50,014 bases of DNA, taken from the NCBI GenBank assembly GCA_017558775.1, contig JAFYTP010000096.1, positions 1 to 50,014 on the forward strand, given 5' to 3'. Shown piece by piece: positions 1 to 7,032 of this stretch (position 1 is its first letter; the number at the start of each line of letters is the position of its first letter). Source of the DNA: Bacteroidales bacterium (GTDB lineage: Bacteria > Bacteroidota > Bacteroidia > Bacteroidales > UBA932). The position numbers and the translations under genes are program-made. The notes under the pieces are model-generated. The model ran no database searches. It was not told where the DNA came from and saw only the letters and a program-made list of their open reading frames with translations.

Positions 1-1
1 C

Positions 2-946
2 AACCACTACAAGCGCATCAGCCACAACCTGATTGCCCAGCCTGACGACGGAGTGGAGCTGGAGAAGTCCAACATCCTCCTCGTCGGCCCGACGGGCACC
101 GGCAAGACGCTGCTGGCGAGAACCATCGCCAAGCAGCTGGATGTGCCGTTCACGATCGTGGACGCCACCGTCCTCACCGAGGCCGGCTATGTGGGCGAGG
201 ATGTCGAAAGCATCCTCACCCGGCTGCTGCAGGAGGCCGATTTCGACCAGGAGAAGGCCGAGCGGGGTATCGTCTTCATCGACGAAATCGACAAGATCGC
301 CCGCAAGTCCGACAACCCTTCCATCACCCGCGACGTGTCCGGCGAGGGCGTGCAGCAGGCGATGCTGAAGCTCCTGGAAGGCAACGTGGTCAACGTCCCC
401 CCGAAGGGCGGCCGCAAGCACCCCGAGCAGGAGTTCATCCACGTGAACACGCAGAACATCCTGTTCATCTGCGGCGGCGCCTTCGAAGGTATCGAACGGC
501 ACATCGCCCTGCGCAAGAACACGCAGATCATCGGCTTCGGTGCCGAAGAGAAGCAGCGCATCGACCGGGACAACCTTCTCCAGTATGTCGACGCCCAGGA
601 CCTCCGCGCCTACGGCCTCATCCCTGAGATCGTCGGTCGTCTCCCGGTTGTCACATATTTGGATCAGCTGGATCGTGACTCCCTGCGCCGTATCCTGACT
701 GAGCCTAAGAACGCTATCGTGCGCCAGTACGAGAAACTGTTTGAAATGGATGGAATGAAGCTCGAAATCGAACCCGCCGTGCTGGATCTGATTGTGGATA
801 CCGCCATCGCCCGCAAGCTCGGCGCCCGCGGTCTCCGCAGCATCTGTGAGGACCTGATGAACGACGCCATGTTCGAAGCTCCCTCCTCCCGCAAAAAGAC
901 CTACACGCTTACCCTCGCTTATGCGCAGGAAAAGTTGAAAAATTAG
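2..946 (+). CDS. clpX: ATP-dependent Clp protease ATP-binding subunit ClpX (5' end outside window)
   Basis: AAA+ unfoldase that feeds substrates to ClpP in the cytoplasm. The frame is open from base 2 and begins inside the conserved NHYKRI segment, so the N-terminal zinc-binding domain and start codon lie outside the window; the first in-frame ATG at 53 is internal. Visible motifs are the Walker A GPTGTGKT (around 91-114), the pore-1 loop GYVGED, Walker B FIDEIDKI, the RKHPEQ segment of the second pore loop, and the C-terminal small domain with the sensor-2 LGARGLRS segment. Sequence and length match the C-terminal three quarters of a normal ClpX. The gene is followed within 80 bases by a tRNA gene with its own promoter. 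Identification is firm. Confidence 0.97.
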   Translation, partial: NHYKRISHNLIAQPDDGVELEKSNILLVGPTGTGKTLLARTIAKQLDVPFTIVDATVLTEAGYVGEDVESILTRLLQEADFDQEKAERGIVFIDEIDKIARKSDNPSITRDVSGEGVQQAMLKLLEGNVVNVPPKGGRKHPEQEFIHVNTQNILFICGGAFEGIERHIALRKNTQIIGFGAEEKQRIDRDNLLQYVDAQDLRAYGLIPEIVGRLPVVTYLDQLDRDSLRRILTEPKNAIVRQYEKLFEMDGMKLEIEPAVLDLIVDTAIARKLGARGLRSICEDLMNDAMFEAPSSRKKTYTLTLAYAQEKLKN

Positions 947-956
947 CGTTTTGCTC

Positions 957-987
957 TTGCAGGATTGGGAAAAAGTTCCTACCTTTG
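957..987 (+). promoter_or_regulatory. Promoter of tRNA-Val
   Basis: A perfect Bacteroidota -7 box TACCTTTG lies at 980-987, about 30 bases before the tRNA. A TTGC at 957-960 with a 19-base spacer is a plausible -33 element. It sits just after the clpX stop codon. Confidence 0.6.
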
Positions 988-1017
988 CATTCCCCAAATG
1001 AAACGGGGCTCAGAAAT

Positions 1018-1092
1018 GAGGGCTTAGCTCAGTTGGTTTAGAGCGCTTGCTTGACAGGCAAGAGGTCGGCAGTTCAAATCTGCCAGTCCTCA
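1018..1092 (+). tRNA. tRNA-Val (GAC anticodon)
   Basis: A full cloverleaf can be drawn by hand: acceptor stem GAGGGCT/AGTCCTC with one G-T pair, D stem GCTC/GAGC with a GG-containing loop, anticodon stem CTTGC/GCAAG around the loop TTGACAG (anticodon GAC), T stem GGCAG/CTGCC with loop TTCAAAT, and discriminator base A at 1092. CCA is not encoded. The gene is 75 bases long, with its own promoter upstream and a terminator directly downstream. Confidence 0.95.
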
Positions 1093-1100
1093 CACTCCAA

Positions 1101-1130
1101 AAGGCACTTGCATTCGCAGGTGCCTTTTTT
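1101..1130 (+). terminator. Rho-independent terminator of tRNA-Val
   Basis: A 10-base stem (1101-1110 with 1117-1126, one G-T pair) around a 6-base loop is followed by a run of T. It starts 8 bases after the tRNA. Confidence 0.85.
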
Positions 1131-1161
1131 GTGTCTTGACTATCAGTCCGTTTGTGTTTCA

Positions 1162-1185
1162 GAGGTGCACTTTGTGGTGCACCTC
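1162..1185. repeat. GTGCAC palindrome, copy 1
   Basis: Nine-base arms GAGGTGCAC / GTGCACCTC around a 6-base loop. It belongs to a family with further copies at 1874-1905, 2726-2753, 2792-2817, 33460-33485 and 33523-33552. Confidence 0.85.
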
Positions 1186-1223
1186 ACTTGTTTCAAGTCG
1201 CTGATGCTGAAAGGCTTTGAGGA

Positions 1224-1290
1224 GGTTCGGTACTGGGTTGTTTGTAAGTGGTTGATAATGAAATGGTTGCTTTTTAGCTGGTGCCGAACC
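1224..1290. repeat. Long-loop hairpin repeat, copy 1
   Basis: Arms GGTTCGGTAC (1224-1233) and GTGCCGAACC (1281-1290) pair with one mismatch around a 47-base loop. The loop contains TTTGTAA and a GTTGATAATGAAA stretch. Similar loop sequence recurs at about 1323-1353 (next to a GGCAC/GTGCC pair that I do not call separately) and in the hairpins at 1463-1530 and 1546-1614. Confidence 0.6.
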
Positions 1291-1462
1291 TGTTGTTTTT
1301 TGGGGAAGTTTGGCACGGGTAGTTTTGTAACTTGTTGTTAGTGAATTGATTATGAAACCTTCGGTTCCGAATCTCTGTGTGCCTATTTCGTTTCATAGCG
1401 CACTCTACTTATTATCTTCACCTTCCGATGTGCTCCGTCCTGAAATTGGTTTACAGGATTCT

Positions 1463-1530
1463 GGGTCTGCGGGATGTTGATTTGTAGTAGATTGAGAATT
1501 ATAGTGTTATAAATGTTCTATCCGCAAACC
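1463..1530. repeat. Long-loop hairpin repeat, copy 2 (imperfect)
   Basis: Left arm GGGTCTGCGG and right arm CCGCAAACC pair imperfectly around about 50 bases. The left arm and the start of the loop (GAT, TTTGTAGTA) match the copy at 1546-1614. Confidence 0.55.
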
Positions 1531-1545
1531 TGGCAAAAATCGAGG

Positions 1546-1614
1546 GGGTCTGCGGATGGGCGATTTGTAATATGTTGAATATGAGGATCTTCGGAGATGT
1601 TGGTCCGCAGACCC
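1546..1614. repeat. Long-loop hairpin repeat, copy 3 (perfect arms)
   Basis: Perfect 11-base arms GGGTCTGCGGA (1546-1556) and TCCGCAGACCC (1604-1614) enclose a 47-base loop with TTTGTAATATGTTGAATATGA. This is the best-preserved copy of this hairpin type. Confidence 0.75.
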
Positions 1615-1641
1615 AAAGAGGGGTGAGAGAAGATTATATGG

Positions 1642-1855
1642 ATCGGGACGACGGTGGCACGGTCTCCATGCGGGTTTCAGGCGCTACGCCAGGTCGGGAA
1701 GGGGCTTGACGTCGAACTCCTCCTTTTACGGCCCCGGTTCCCGGGCCCGTAACGTCGTCAAACAAACTCCGTCATCCCTGCGGGCACGCCCCTTCCCTCC
1801 GGCTCGCTGTCGCTGAAACCCGAATTCCGCCCGTGCCACCATCGCCCCGACCTGA
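1642..1855. repeat. Large composite palindrome (about 210 bases)
   Basis: Four nested arm pairs are visible in order. They are GGTGGCACGG (1653-1662) with 1831-1840, CGGGTTTCAG (1671-1680) with 1813-1822, GGGAAGGGGC (1696-1705) with 1788-1797, and a central TTACGGCCCCGG (1726-1737) with 1741-1752 (11 of 12 paired). The outer three arms are each 10 of 10. It is more GC-rich than its flanks. It could be a structured RNA, an interspersed genomic repeat, or the remnant of a mobile element. No transposase is adjacent. Confidence 0.75.
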
Positions 1856-1873
1856 TTATCAATCGATTAACGT

Positions 1874-1905
1874 TTCACGGGTGCACCGCTAGGTGCACCC
1901 GTGAA
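1874..1905. repeat. GTGCAC palindrome, copy 2
   Basis: Perfect 14-base arms TTCACGGGTGCACC / GGTGCACCCGTGAA around a 4-base loop. Preceded by TTAACG, as in copies 5 and 6. Confidence 0.9.
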
Positions 1906-1937
1906 GTGGTAAGGTATTGATAGATAGGTAAATACTA

Positions 1938-2513
1938 TTACTTCTTCAGAAGATCGAGGTAGTCTTTCATGTATTTGTTGTCCTTCAGTGCTTGTTTCAT
2001 CTGTTCTTTGGAGGCGGAGAAAATGTGGCCGAAGGCGCCGAAGGTGACAGTTTTTTCTTCGCCGTCGATGGTGAGTTTGCCGACACTGAAGAGGAAGTTG
2101 TCATTCACGGTCAAGGTTTTCTCGACAAGGGGGACGACGATGGCGTTTCCAAACAAGAGACCCAGAGGCGCGAGGTCTCCGCCGCCGCGTTCTTCAAGTT
2201 CTTCGGTGACGATTGTGTTAATCCTATCTGTGAGGAATTCAATATGTTGGGCTTTCTTGGGACAAGTGGCGATGGCGGCGGCAATCAAAGCGACGAGGGT
2301 TACGAGGGCGATAATCAGGCCCAGTTTTGATCCCTTCTTCCCAATTCCGCGGCTGTCGATGTAATCGTCGACGGCCTGGTGGAACAGGCGCTCGAAATCA
2401 TCCAGGTTCGCCGCTTCAATCATCGGTATCTCCGGTATTCCATCCACATTACCGAAATAAGACTTCTCGCCGTCGGAAAACTTGGGAGAGCAGTAGTAGT
2501 TGCGATATTTCAT
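1938..2513 (-). CDS. HicB-like N-terminal domain, one membrane helix, and DUF4359-like C-terminal domain
   Basis: A 191-residue protein of unknown function. Residues about 4-54 (YYCSPKF, then IPEIP, then DFERLFHQAVDDYID) follow the pattern of the HicB-like antitoxin fold. A strong hydrophobic helix follows at about 64-83, then an extracytoplasmic-looking domain of about 105 residues. That domain resembles the DUF4359 family seen in Bacteroides (VPLVEKTLTVNDNF, then GAFGHIF). No HicA toxin partner is next to it, so it is unlikely to act as a toxin-antitoxin pair. It stands alone among palindromic repeats and has its own promoter. Domain names are from recalled family patterns and were not searched. 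Confidence 0.65.
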   Translation of the reverse strand: MKYRNYYCSPKFSDGEKSYFGNVDGIPEIPMIEAANLDDFERLFHQAVDDYIDSRGIGKKGSKLGLIIALVTLVALIAAAIATCPKKAQHIEFLTDRINTIVTEELEERGGGDLAPLGLLFGNAIVVPLVEKTLTVNDNFLFSVGKLTIDGEEKTVTFGAFGHIFSASKEQMKQALKDNKYMKDYLDLLKK

Positions 2514-2545
2514 GACGCTGTGTGGTTAGTTTGTGCTATTTTTCA

Positions 2546-2576
2546 CAAAAGTAGCAAATAATCAATACATTCCAAG
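2546..2576 (-). promoter_or_regulatory. Promoter of the HicB-like membrane protein gene
   Basis: On the minus strand the -7 box TACTTTTG (2546-2553) lies about 33 bases before the start codon at 2513. A CTTG lies about 19 bases further upstream. Confidence 0.5.
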
Positions 2577-2592
2577 AATACTGAGTGTCGAT

Positions 2593-2615
2593 GGTGGTCC
2601 AAAGTGTGGACCACC
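2593..2615. repeat. GGTGGTCC palindrome, copy 1
   Basis: Nine-base arms GGTGGTCCA / TGGACCACC around a 5-base loop. It is followed by GGCGTTTAGGGG, which recurs after copy 2, so the two form a tandem unit of about 50 bases. Confidence 0.8.
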
Positions 2616-2641
2616 GTCGGCGTTTAGGGGCATAAAATGCT

Positions 2642-2670
2642 TATGGTGGTCCATCCCCTGGACCACCATA
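2642..2670. repeat. GGTGGTCC palindrome, copy 2
   Basis: Perfect 12-base arms TATGGTGGTCCA / TGGACCACCATA around a 5-base loop, followed by GGCGTTTGGGGG and later GCTTATGGT, parallel to copy 1. Confidence 0.85.
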
Positions 2671-2725
2671 GGCGTTTGGGGGACAAACAAAGCTTATGGT
2701 TTTGACCATCAGTCTGTTGGTGCTT

Positions 2726-2753
2726 CACGGGTGCACTTCGCAGTGCCCCCGTG
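2726..2753. repeat. GTGCAC palindrome, copy 3 (degenerate)
   Basis: Arms CACGGGTGCAC and GTGCCCCCGTG pair with one mismatch around a 6-base loop. Confidence 0.7.
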
Positions 2754-2791
2754 CGAGATCAAGTTGTTGATTGTTAGCGAGATAGTATACG

Positions 2792-2817
2792 AGAGGTGCA
2801 CAGGATGGTGCACCTCT
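2792..2817. repeat. GTGCAC palindrome, copy 4
   Basis: Perfect 10-base arms AGAGGTGCAC / GTGCACCTCT around a 6-base loop, about 45 bases beyond the 3' end of the last PUL gene. Confidence 0.85.
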
Positions 2818-2861
2818 GATGTTTTATATTGCTGATATTGAGTAAAATACGGATGGGTATC

Positions 2862-3533
2862 TTACCAGATATAGGGAATGATGCGGTATTTGACGCGCTG
2901 TTTGTACTCTTTGTAACCCTCTAAGCCGTTTTCGAGGACGGATTCTTCGTTGCGGATGCGGAGGGCGATGAGGGGGAGGTAGAGGAGGAGGATGAGGAAG
3001 GAGAGGGGGGAGGCGAGGACCAGGGGGATCATCAGGAAGAGGAGGGTGGTGGCCATGTACATGGGGTGACGGACGATGCCGTAGAGGCCAGTGTCGATGA
3101 CTTTTTGGTTCTCCTGAACCTCGATGGTCCGGGACAGGTAGGTGTTCTCCCGCAGGACTTCCGCATAGAAGAGGTAGCAGGCAAGGAAGAGGGCGGCGGC
3201 CACCCAGACAGCCCAGTCCGGGAGAATGCACCATTGGAAGCGCCAGTTCAGGCCGGCGACCACGAAGGCGGCGAAGAACAGGATGGCGCTCAATCTCACC
3301 ACCTTTTTCTGCTCCTTCTCTTCTTCCTTGGCATTCAGGCGCTTACGAAGCAAGTCCGGGTTCTTCGCCATCAGGACGAAGCCGGCCACGAACATTGGCA
3401 CAAACAGGATTCCCATCAGGAGCCAGCCCTGCCAATACCGGAAGGAGCCGGCGGACAGGAACAGGAGGAGGCCGATGATGACGACGCCCAGGAAGAACTT
3501 CGTCAGGGCTTGGGTGAACAATTTCGTATCCAT
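2862..3533 (-). CDS. Isoprenylcysteine methyltransferase / phospholipid methyltransferase family membrane protein
   Basis: A 223-residue integral membrane protein with about five hydrophobic segments. The C-terminal half carries the hallmarks of the ICMT/PEMT methyltransferase fold: the GLYGIVRHPMY segment and a downstream pair of Glu residues in RNEESVLENGLEGYKEYKQRV. Bacterial members bind S-adenosylmethionine, but their substrates are mostly unknown. It starts 3 bases after the stop codon of the CE7 esterase gene, so it is probably the last gene of the long minus-strand PUL operon. Its role there is unclear; it may be a passenger. Family assignment is good, function is not. Confidence 0.8.
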   Translation of the reverse strand: MDTKLFTQALTKFFLGVVIIGLLLFLSAGSFRYWQGWLLMGILFVPMFVAGFVLMAKNPDLLRKRLNAKEEEKEQKKVVRLSAILFFAAFVVAGLNWRFQWCILPDWAVWVAAALFLACYLFYAEVLRENTYLSRTIEVQENQKVIDTGLYGIVRHPMYMATTLLFLMIPLVLASPLSFLILLLYLPLIALRIRNEESVLENGLEGYKEYKQRVKYRIIPYIW

Positions 3534-3536
3534 GGC

Positions 3537-4907
3537 TTATTTCATGTGGGCCTTGAAGAAGGCGCTGGTCTTCGAGGGCCAGTTGCTGGGGATTTCGTGC
3601 TGGAGGGTGGGGTAGAAGTAGATCTCCTTGTCGGTGGAAAGGAGGTTGTTGTACGGGGCGACGTTGGTGTGCGGGGGACAGGTGCCGTCCTGGAGGTTGG
3701 AGCAGGCGATGACCGGGCAGGAGATCCGGGTGGCCAGGTTCTTCGTGTCGAAGTAGGAGAGGAACTTGTACATCTCCTCATCGCTGATGCGAGCCTCTTT
3801 GGCGGCCGCTTTCGCCGTGTCTCCGGGCCAGGTAACAATCTGGAAGTAGTCTGGATAGTCGCCCAGGAAGGCCACGCAGGGGGCGATAGCGGCAAACTCG
3901 TAGTCGCTCAGGGCCGCGGAGGCATAGGTCAATGCGCCACCCTGGCTGGAGCCTTCGGCGAACAGGTTCTTCATGTCGCTCGTAGCTCGCGTCGCCATGA
4001 AGCGGATGGCCTGCACGCAATCCATGAAGGCACCGCGATAGTAATAGCCGTCCTTGTTGCCAAAATTGAAGGCGAACCAGTCATCATAAATGTTTGTGAA
4101 GTCCTGCTCGATACCATCGTCCCGCAGCTTCGCGGGCGCACGGTTGATGTACTGGCCGCGGTGCGAGAGATAGAACTCCGCATATTCTCCGCTGTTCCCC
4201 GACGGACAACTGACGAAATTGCCCTTGCTATCGTAGCCCATGAAATGCATGATCACCGGATGGGGATTGCCATCCGTAGGCTCCAGATAGTACCCGCGAA
4301 CAACGACCGGATCACCCTCCGGGCCGTCAGGAACGGATTGGAACTCAACGAAATAGACCTTGCACTTAGCGCTACTCTTCTTCGTGACCTCGATGAGATT
4401 CTCCTTCATCTCAATCTTGTACAGCTGCGCCTTGGCATCCTCCCAGAACTTGTCGAAGTCCGCCTGCTTGTCCGGGGCGGAGACGATCTCGGTGGGATTG
4501 ATGCCGAAGGTAAAGCTGCGGGCCGTCTTGCCGTTCACGAAACAGGCCGCCTTGTAGAAACCGGGCTCCAGTTTTTCATCGGTGGTGAAGGGAATGTCTA
4601 TCTCACCTTTCGCCGGAACTTCCACGGTCTTATTGACAGTCGTCAAAACCTTTTTCTGGTCGGTGGAGATCCTGACCATGGCCTCCGCCGCCACCGCCAC
4701 GGCGTTGGGGTTCTCCACATGGATGGAGATGGCGGGCTTGTCGGTGAAAATCCAGTCCTCTGTCACGGGAACAGAGAGTTTCAGATCGACCAGTTCGACC
4801 TGCTCCGGTTCGGTTTTCGGTTCCGGTTCGGGTTCCGGTTTATTGCAGGCCCATACAAGGACGCTCGCAAAGGCGAGGACCGCGAGCAAGAAGGAAGTCT
4901 TCTTCAT
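3537..4907 (-). CDS. Secreted CE7-family acetyl xylan esterase / cephalosporin-C deacetylase-like lipoprotein
   Basis: A 456-residue lipoprotein with signal peptide and lipobox ending at Cys21, followed by a Pro/Glu-rich linker (about 22-36) and an Ig-like beta region (about 37-135). The catalytic domain (about 145-456) shows the three CE7 signatures: RGQ at 250-252, GxSQG at 319-323 with nucleophile Ser321, and a His-Glu pair at about 437-438. The family removes acetyl groups from sugars and small oligosaccharides. In this locus it would deacetylate the target glycan or released sugars at the surface or in the periplasm. It directly abuts the CE1-like esterase gene upstream (no gap), indicating co-transcription. 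Substrate is not shown by sequence. Confidence 0.85.
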   Translation of the reverse strand: MKKTSFLLAVLAFASVLVWACNKPEPEPEPKTEPEQVELVDLKLSVPVTEDWIFTDKPAISIHVENPNAVAVAAEAMVRISTDQKKVLTTVNKTVEVPAKGEIDIPFTTDEKLEPGFYKAACFVNGKTARSFTFGINPTEIVSAPDKQADFDKFWEDAKAQLYKIEMKENLIEVTKKSSAKCKVYFVEFQSVPDGPEGDPVVVRGYYLEPTDGNPHPVIMHFMGYDSKGNFVSCPSGNSGEYAEFYLSHRGQYINRAPAKLRDDGIEQDFTNIYDDWFAFNFGNKDGYYYRGAFMDCVQAIRFMATRATSDMKNLFAEGSSQGGALTYASAALSDYEFAAIAPCVAFLGDYPDYFQIVTWPGDTAKAAAKEARISDEEMYKFLSYFDTKNLATRISCPVIACSNLQDGTCPPHTNVAPYNNLLSTDKEIYFYPTLQHEIPSNWPSKTSAFFKAHMK

Positions 4908-5762
4908 TTATTTCGTAAAGTTTCTGGTAGCGAAGGGGAGTGCCTGACGCAGCGCCAGGTGCCAATACTCCCAGTTATGGACGCCATTGCGCACGCGGAG
5001 CTCGCTCTTGACGCCGCGGTCGCGCATTATCCGATAAAAGTCGATGCTCAGGTCGAACAGGAAGTCATCGTCGCCGCAGTCGATGAACCACGCGACGCTC
5101 CGGAGGCGTTCCAGCGTATCCTCATCGGCCTTGTCGATGAAATCGATGGCCGAGTGATCATGGACGGCGTTGGCAACATAATACAGGCAATCCTTCGGGG
5201 AATCCAGCGGCCAGACCTCGTCATTCGCGTTGTCCAGCCAGGCGCTCATCGCGTAGCAGCTGGAAAACAGTTCCGGATGGCGCTGGCAGTACACCACGGA
5301 ACCGCCTCCGCCCATCGACAGACCCATCACGGCCCGATGGGCCTTGTCGCCGATGATCCGGTATTTCGCCTCCATGGCGGGCATGAACTCCTGGAAGAAG
5401 AAGTCCTCATAGTGCCAGCCCGGCATGTTGAAATAGCCGTTCCAGACCTCGCGCGTGTTCCGGTCGCCGGCGTTGGGCATGATGATGACCATCTCGCAGG
5501 CCTCGCCCGTGCCGATGAGCTCGTCCGCGACGAGCTGCATCGCGCCCTTCCGGGGCCACGAATCGCAATCGTCGCTCAGACCATGCAGCAGATACACGAC
5601 GGGATACTGCTTGTCCGACTTGTCAAAACCGTCGGGCAGATACACGTTGCACCGGACCGGAGCCCCCAGGATGGTGCTGCGAAGCGTGTCCGAAACCACT
5701 TTTCCCGCGCGGGCGGAAAAAGGTAACAGCGCCAGGAAAAGAAGGATGACAACTTTCTTCAT
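4908..5762 (-). CDS. Secreted CE1 / esterase-D-like alpha/beta hydrolase
   Basis: A 284-residue hydrolase with an N-terminal signal peptide (about 1-19). I chose the ATG at 5762 because it begins MKKVVILLFL, a proper signal sequence; a longer frame up to 5801 overlaps the upstream gene. Motifs are YLLHG at about 57-61 (oxyanion region), the nucleophile elbow GLSMGG with Ser149, a C-terminal Asp region, and His in GVHNWEYW. This is the pattern of the esterase-D/feruloyl-esterase-like group often found in PULs next to xylan or other acylated-glycan enzymes. It lies between the glycosidase-like barrel gene (1-base gap) and the CE7 gene. The acyl group it removes cannot be told from sequence. Confidence 0.85.
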   Translation of the reverse strand: MKKVVILLFLALLPFSARAGKVVSDTLRSTILGAPVRCNVYLPDGFDKSDKQYPVVYLLHGLSDDCDSWPRKGAMQLVADELIGTGEACEMVIIMPNAGDRNTREVWNGYFNMPGWHYEDFFFQEFMPAMEAKYRIIGDKAHRAVMGLSMGGGGSVVYCQRHPELFSSCYAMSAWLDNANDEVWPLDSPKDCLYYVANAVHDHSAIDFIDKADEDTLERLRSVAWFIDCGDDDFLFDLSIDFYRIMRDRGVKSELRVRNGVHNWEYWHLALRQALPFATRNFTK

Positions 5763-5763
5763 C

Positions 5764-7032
5764 TTACTGAATATCAGCTTTGTATTGAATCTCCTGCCCA
5801 CTCACCAGATGGTCGCAGGCGATGGCCGGACGGGATTTCTTCGAGGACTTGCAAGGAATGGTGACCCACGCTTCCTGGCCGGGCATCAGTTCGCGGAGAT
5901 TGAAGTCTCCGCGGACGCCTTCCACCTCGACAAAAGCATCCCGGTAGATGGGGGCGACGCCGATATTGGCGATGAGCACGGAAGCGCTCTCGCCCTCCTT
6001 GATCCGGAAGTCGCGCACCTCGAACGAGTAACCCATCGACATCGCGGCTTCCTTGATACGCTCCGGCGTCTGCTTGCCGGGCTGGTCATTGCCGATGATG
6101 AAGGTCATGTGGACCTTCGCCACCACGTCCTCGAATTTGCGGCCGTGCATGCCGGTCTTGTCCAGGACGTGTTTCTGGTCGTAATCGGTATAGTAGCTGA
6201 ACTCACCGCCCAGGGGAGCCCTCTTGTATCGGTCCTGGCCGAAGAATTCCCAACTCTCGTAGTTGTAGCCATCCCAGTCCTCGCACATGAAGGAATCGTC
6301 GAAGTTGCCGAAGTTCAGGTCCAGCAGGCCTTTCTGCTTGTGGAAGGGGGCATACTTGCTGTCGGCCGCGTCGATGGAAATGAGCCAGGGTGTATTCTGG
6401 AACCACTCGTCCATCTTCGGCAGGAACTGCGCCTGGAAGTCGTGGGAAGGGAAGGTCTGGCCGATGATGCAGGGGCCGTCGTAGATGTGGTATTCCGCCC
6501 AGAGGCCGAAACCCGTCTCCACGAAAGCCAGCCGGGGATCCTGGTCGTAACGCTCGGCGAAACGGCGGTGGAACTCCATGTGGAAGCGCTGCAGCTCTTC
6601 GCAGCGCCAGTCGGGGAATTCCGTCTTGCGTCCTTCGCTCTTAGAGTTGGTGGCCTCATAGCCCGGCCAGGACTTGATATAGTCCGGCACGGCGCAGGAG
6701 TACCCCGGATAGGTGTAACGGAAACGCACGACAGCCTGGTGCCCGCGGGACGCCACTTCCTTGAGCAGCTTTTCCATCGGCGTCCAGTCGTACACGTCCT
6801 TTTCCTTGCACACGTCGTTGTACAGCATGTAGGAGAACTCCAGCTGCACATACTCTTTCTTGTTGGATCCGCTGGTATTCCACAGCACGATACCGGTCAT
6901 GGGCTGCACATGGTCGATGACCGACTGCAGCGGAACGCGAGTTCCGTATTCCGTCGCATCGACAGCCGGTTTATCCTCGCAGGCGCAGGAGCCAAGAGCC
7001 AGGGAAAGAAGGAGAAAGAGTCTCTTCATCAT
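5764..7032 (-). CDS. Lipoprotein with glycoside-hydrolase-like TIM barrel, DUF4832-like
   Basis: A 422-residue secreted protein with a signal peptide and lipobox around Cys16-Cys18. The body looks like a retaining-glycosidase-style (beta/alpha)8 barrel: VVRFRYTYPGYS, an ETGFGLWAEYH segment with an acid/base-like Glu, and a TPWLISIDAADSKY segment. It ends in a small beta domain (EVRDFRIKEGESASVLIANIGVAPIYRD) that resembles the C-terminal part of DUF4832 proteins. A second, more typical member of this type lies at 15148-16545. No activity has been assigned to this group as far as I know. It sits between the EamA transporter gene and the esterase genes with 0-1 base gaps, so it is part of the PUL operon. 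Confidence 0.6.
   Translation of the reverse strand: MMKRLFLLLSLALGSCACEDKPAVDATEYGTRVPLQSVIDHVQPMTGIVLWNTSGSNKKEYVQLEFSYMLYNDVCKEKDVYDWTPMEKLLKEVASRGHQAVVRFRYTYPGYSCAVPDYIKSWPGYEATNSKSEGRKTEFPDWRCEELQRFHMEFHRRFAERYDQDPRLAFVETGFGLWAEYHIYDGPCIIGQTFPSHDFQAQFLPKMDEWFQNTPWLISIDAADSKYAPFHKQKGLLDLNFGNFDDSFMCEDWDGYNYESWEFFGQDRYKRAPLGGEFSYYTDYDQKHVLDKTGMHGRKFEDVVAKVHMTFIIGNDQPGKQTPERIKEAAMSMGYSFEVRDFRIKEGESASVLIANIGVAPIYRDAFVEVEGVRGDFNLRELMPGQEAWVTIPCKSSKKSRPAIACDHLVSGQEIQYKADIQ

Larger units (their letters stand above)
1132..1937. other. Gene-free region packed with palindromic repeats
   Basis: About 800 bases with no convincing coding frame. It holds at least one GTGCAC palindrome at each end, three long-loop hairpins with a related loop sequence, and one very large composite palindrome (each listed separately). 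Short open frames here fall across the palindromes and show no protein-like composition. Confidence 0.7.
2514..2861. other. Gene-free region with two palindrome families
   Basis: Between the HicB-like gene and the end of the PUL. It holds one promoter, two GGTGGTCC palindromes and two GTGCAC palindromes, listed separately. I see no credible gene. Confidence 0.7.

Noticed and set aside
1051-1341. A 96-codon open frame starting inside the tRNA
   Set aside because: It runs through the tRNA, its terminator and two palindromes, so it is not a gene.
1132-1937. CRISPR array among the intergenic repeats
   Set aside because: Repeats are palindromes of varying sequence and spacing, without unique spacers of constant length or cas genes.
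1938-2513. HicAB toxin-antitoxin module
   Set aside because: There is a HicB-like fold only, fused to a membrane helix; no small HicA-type frame is beside it.
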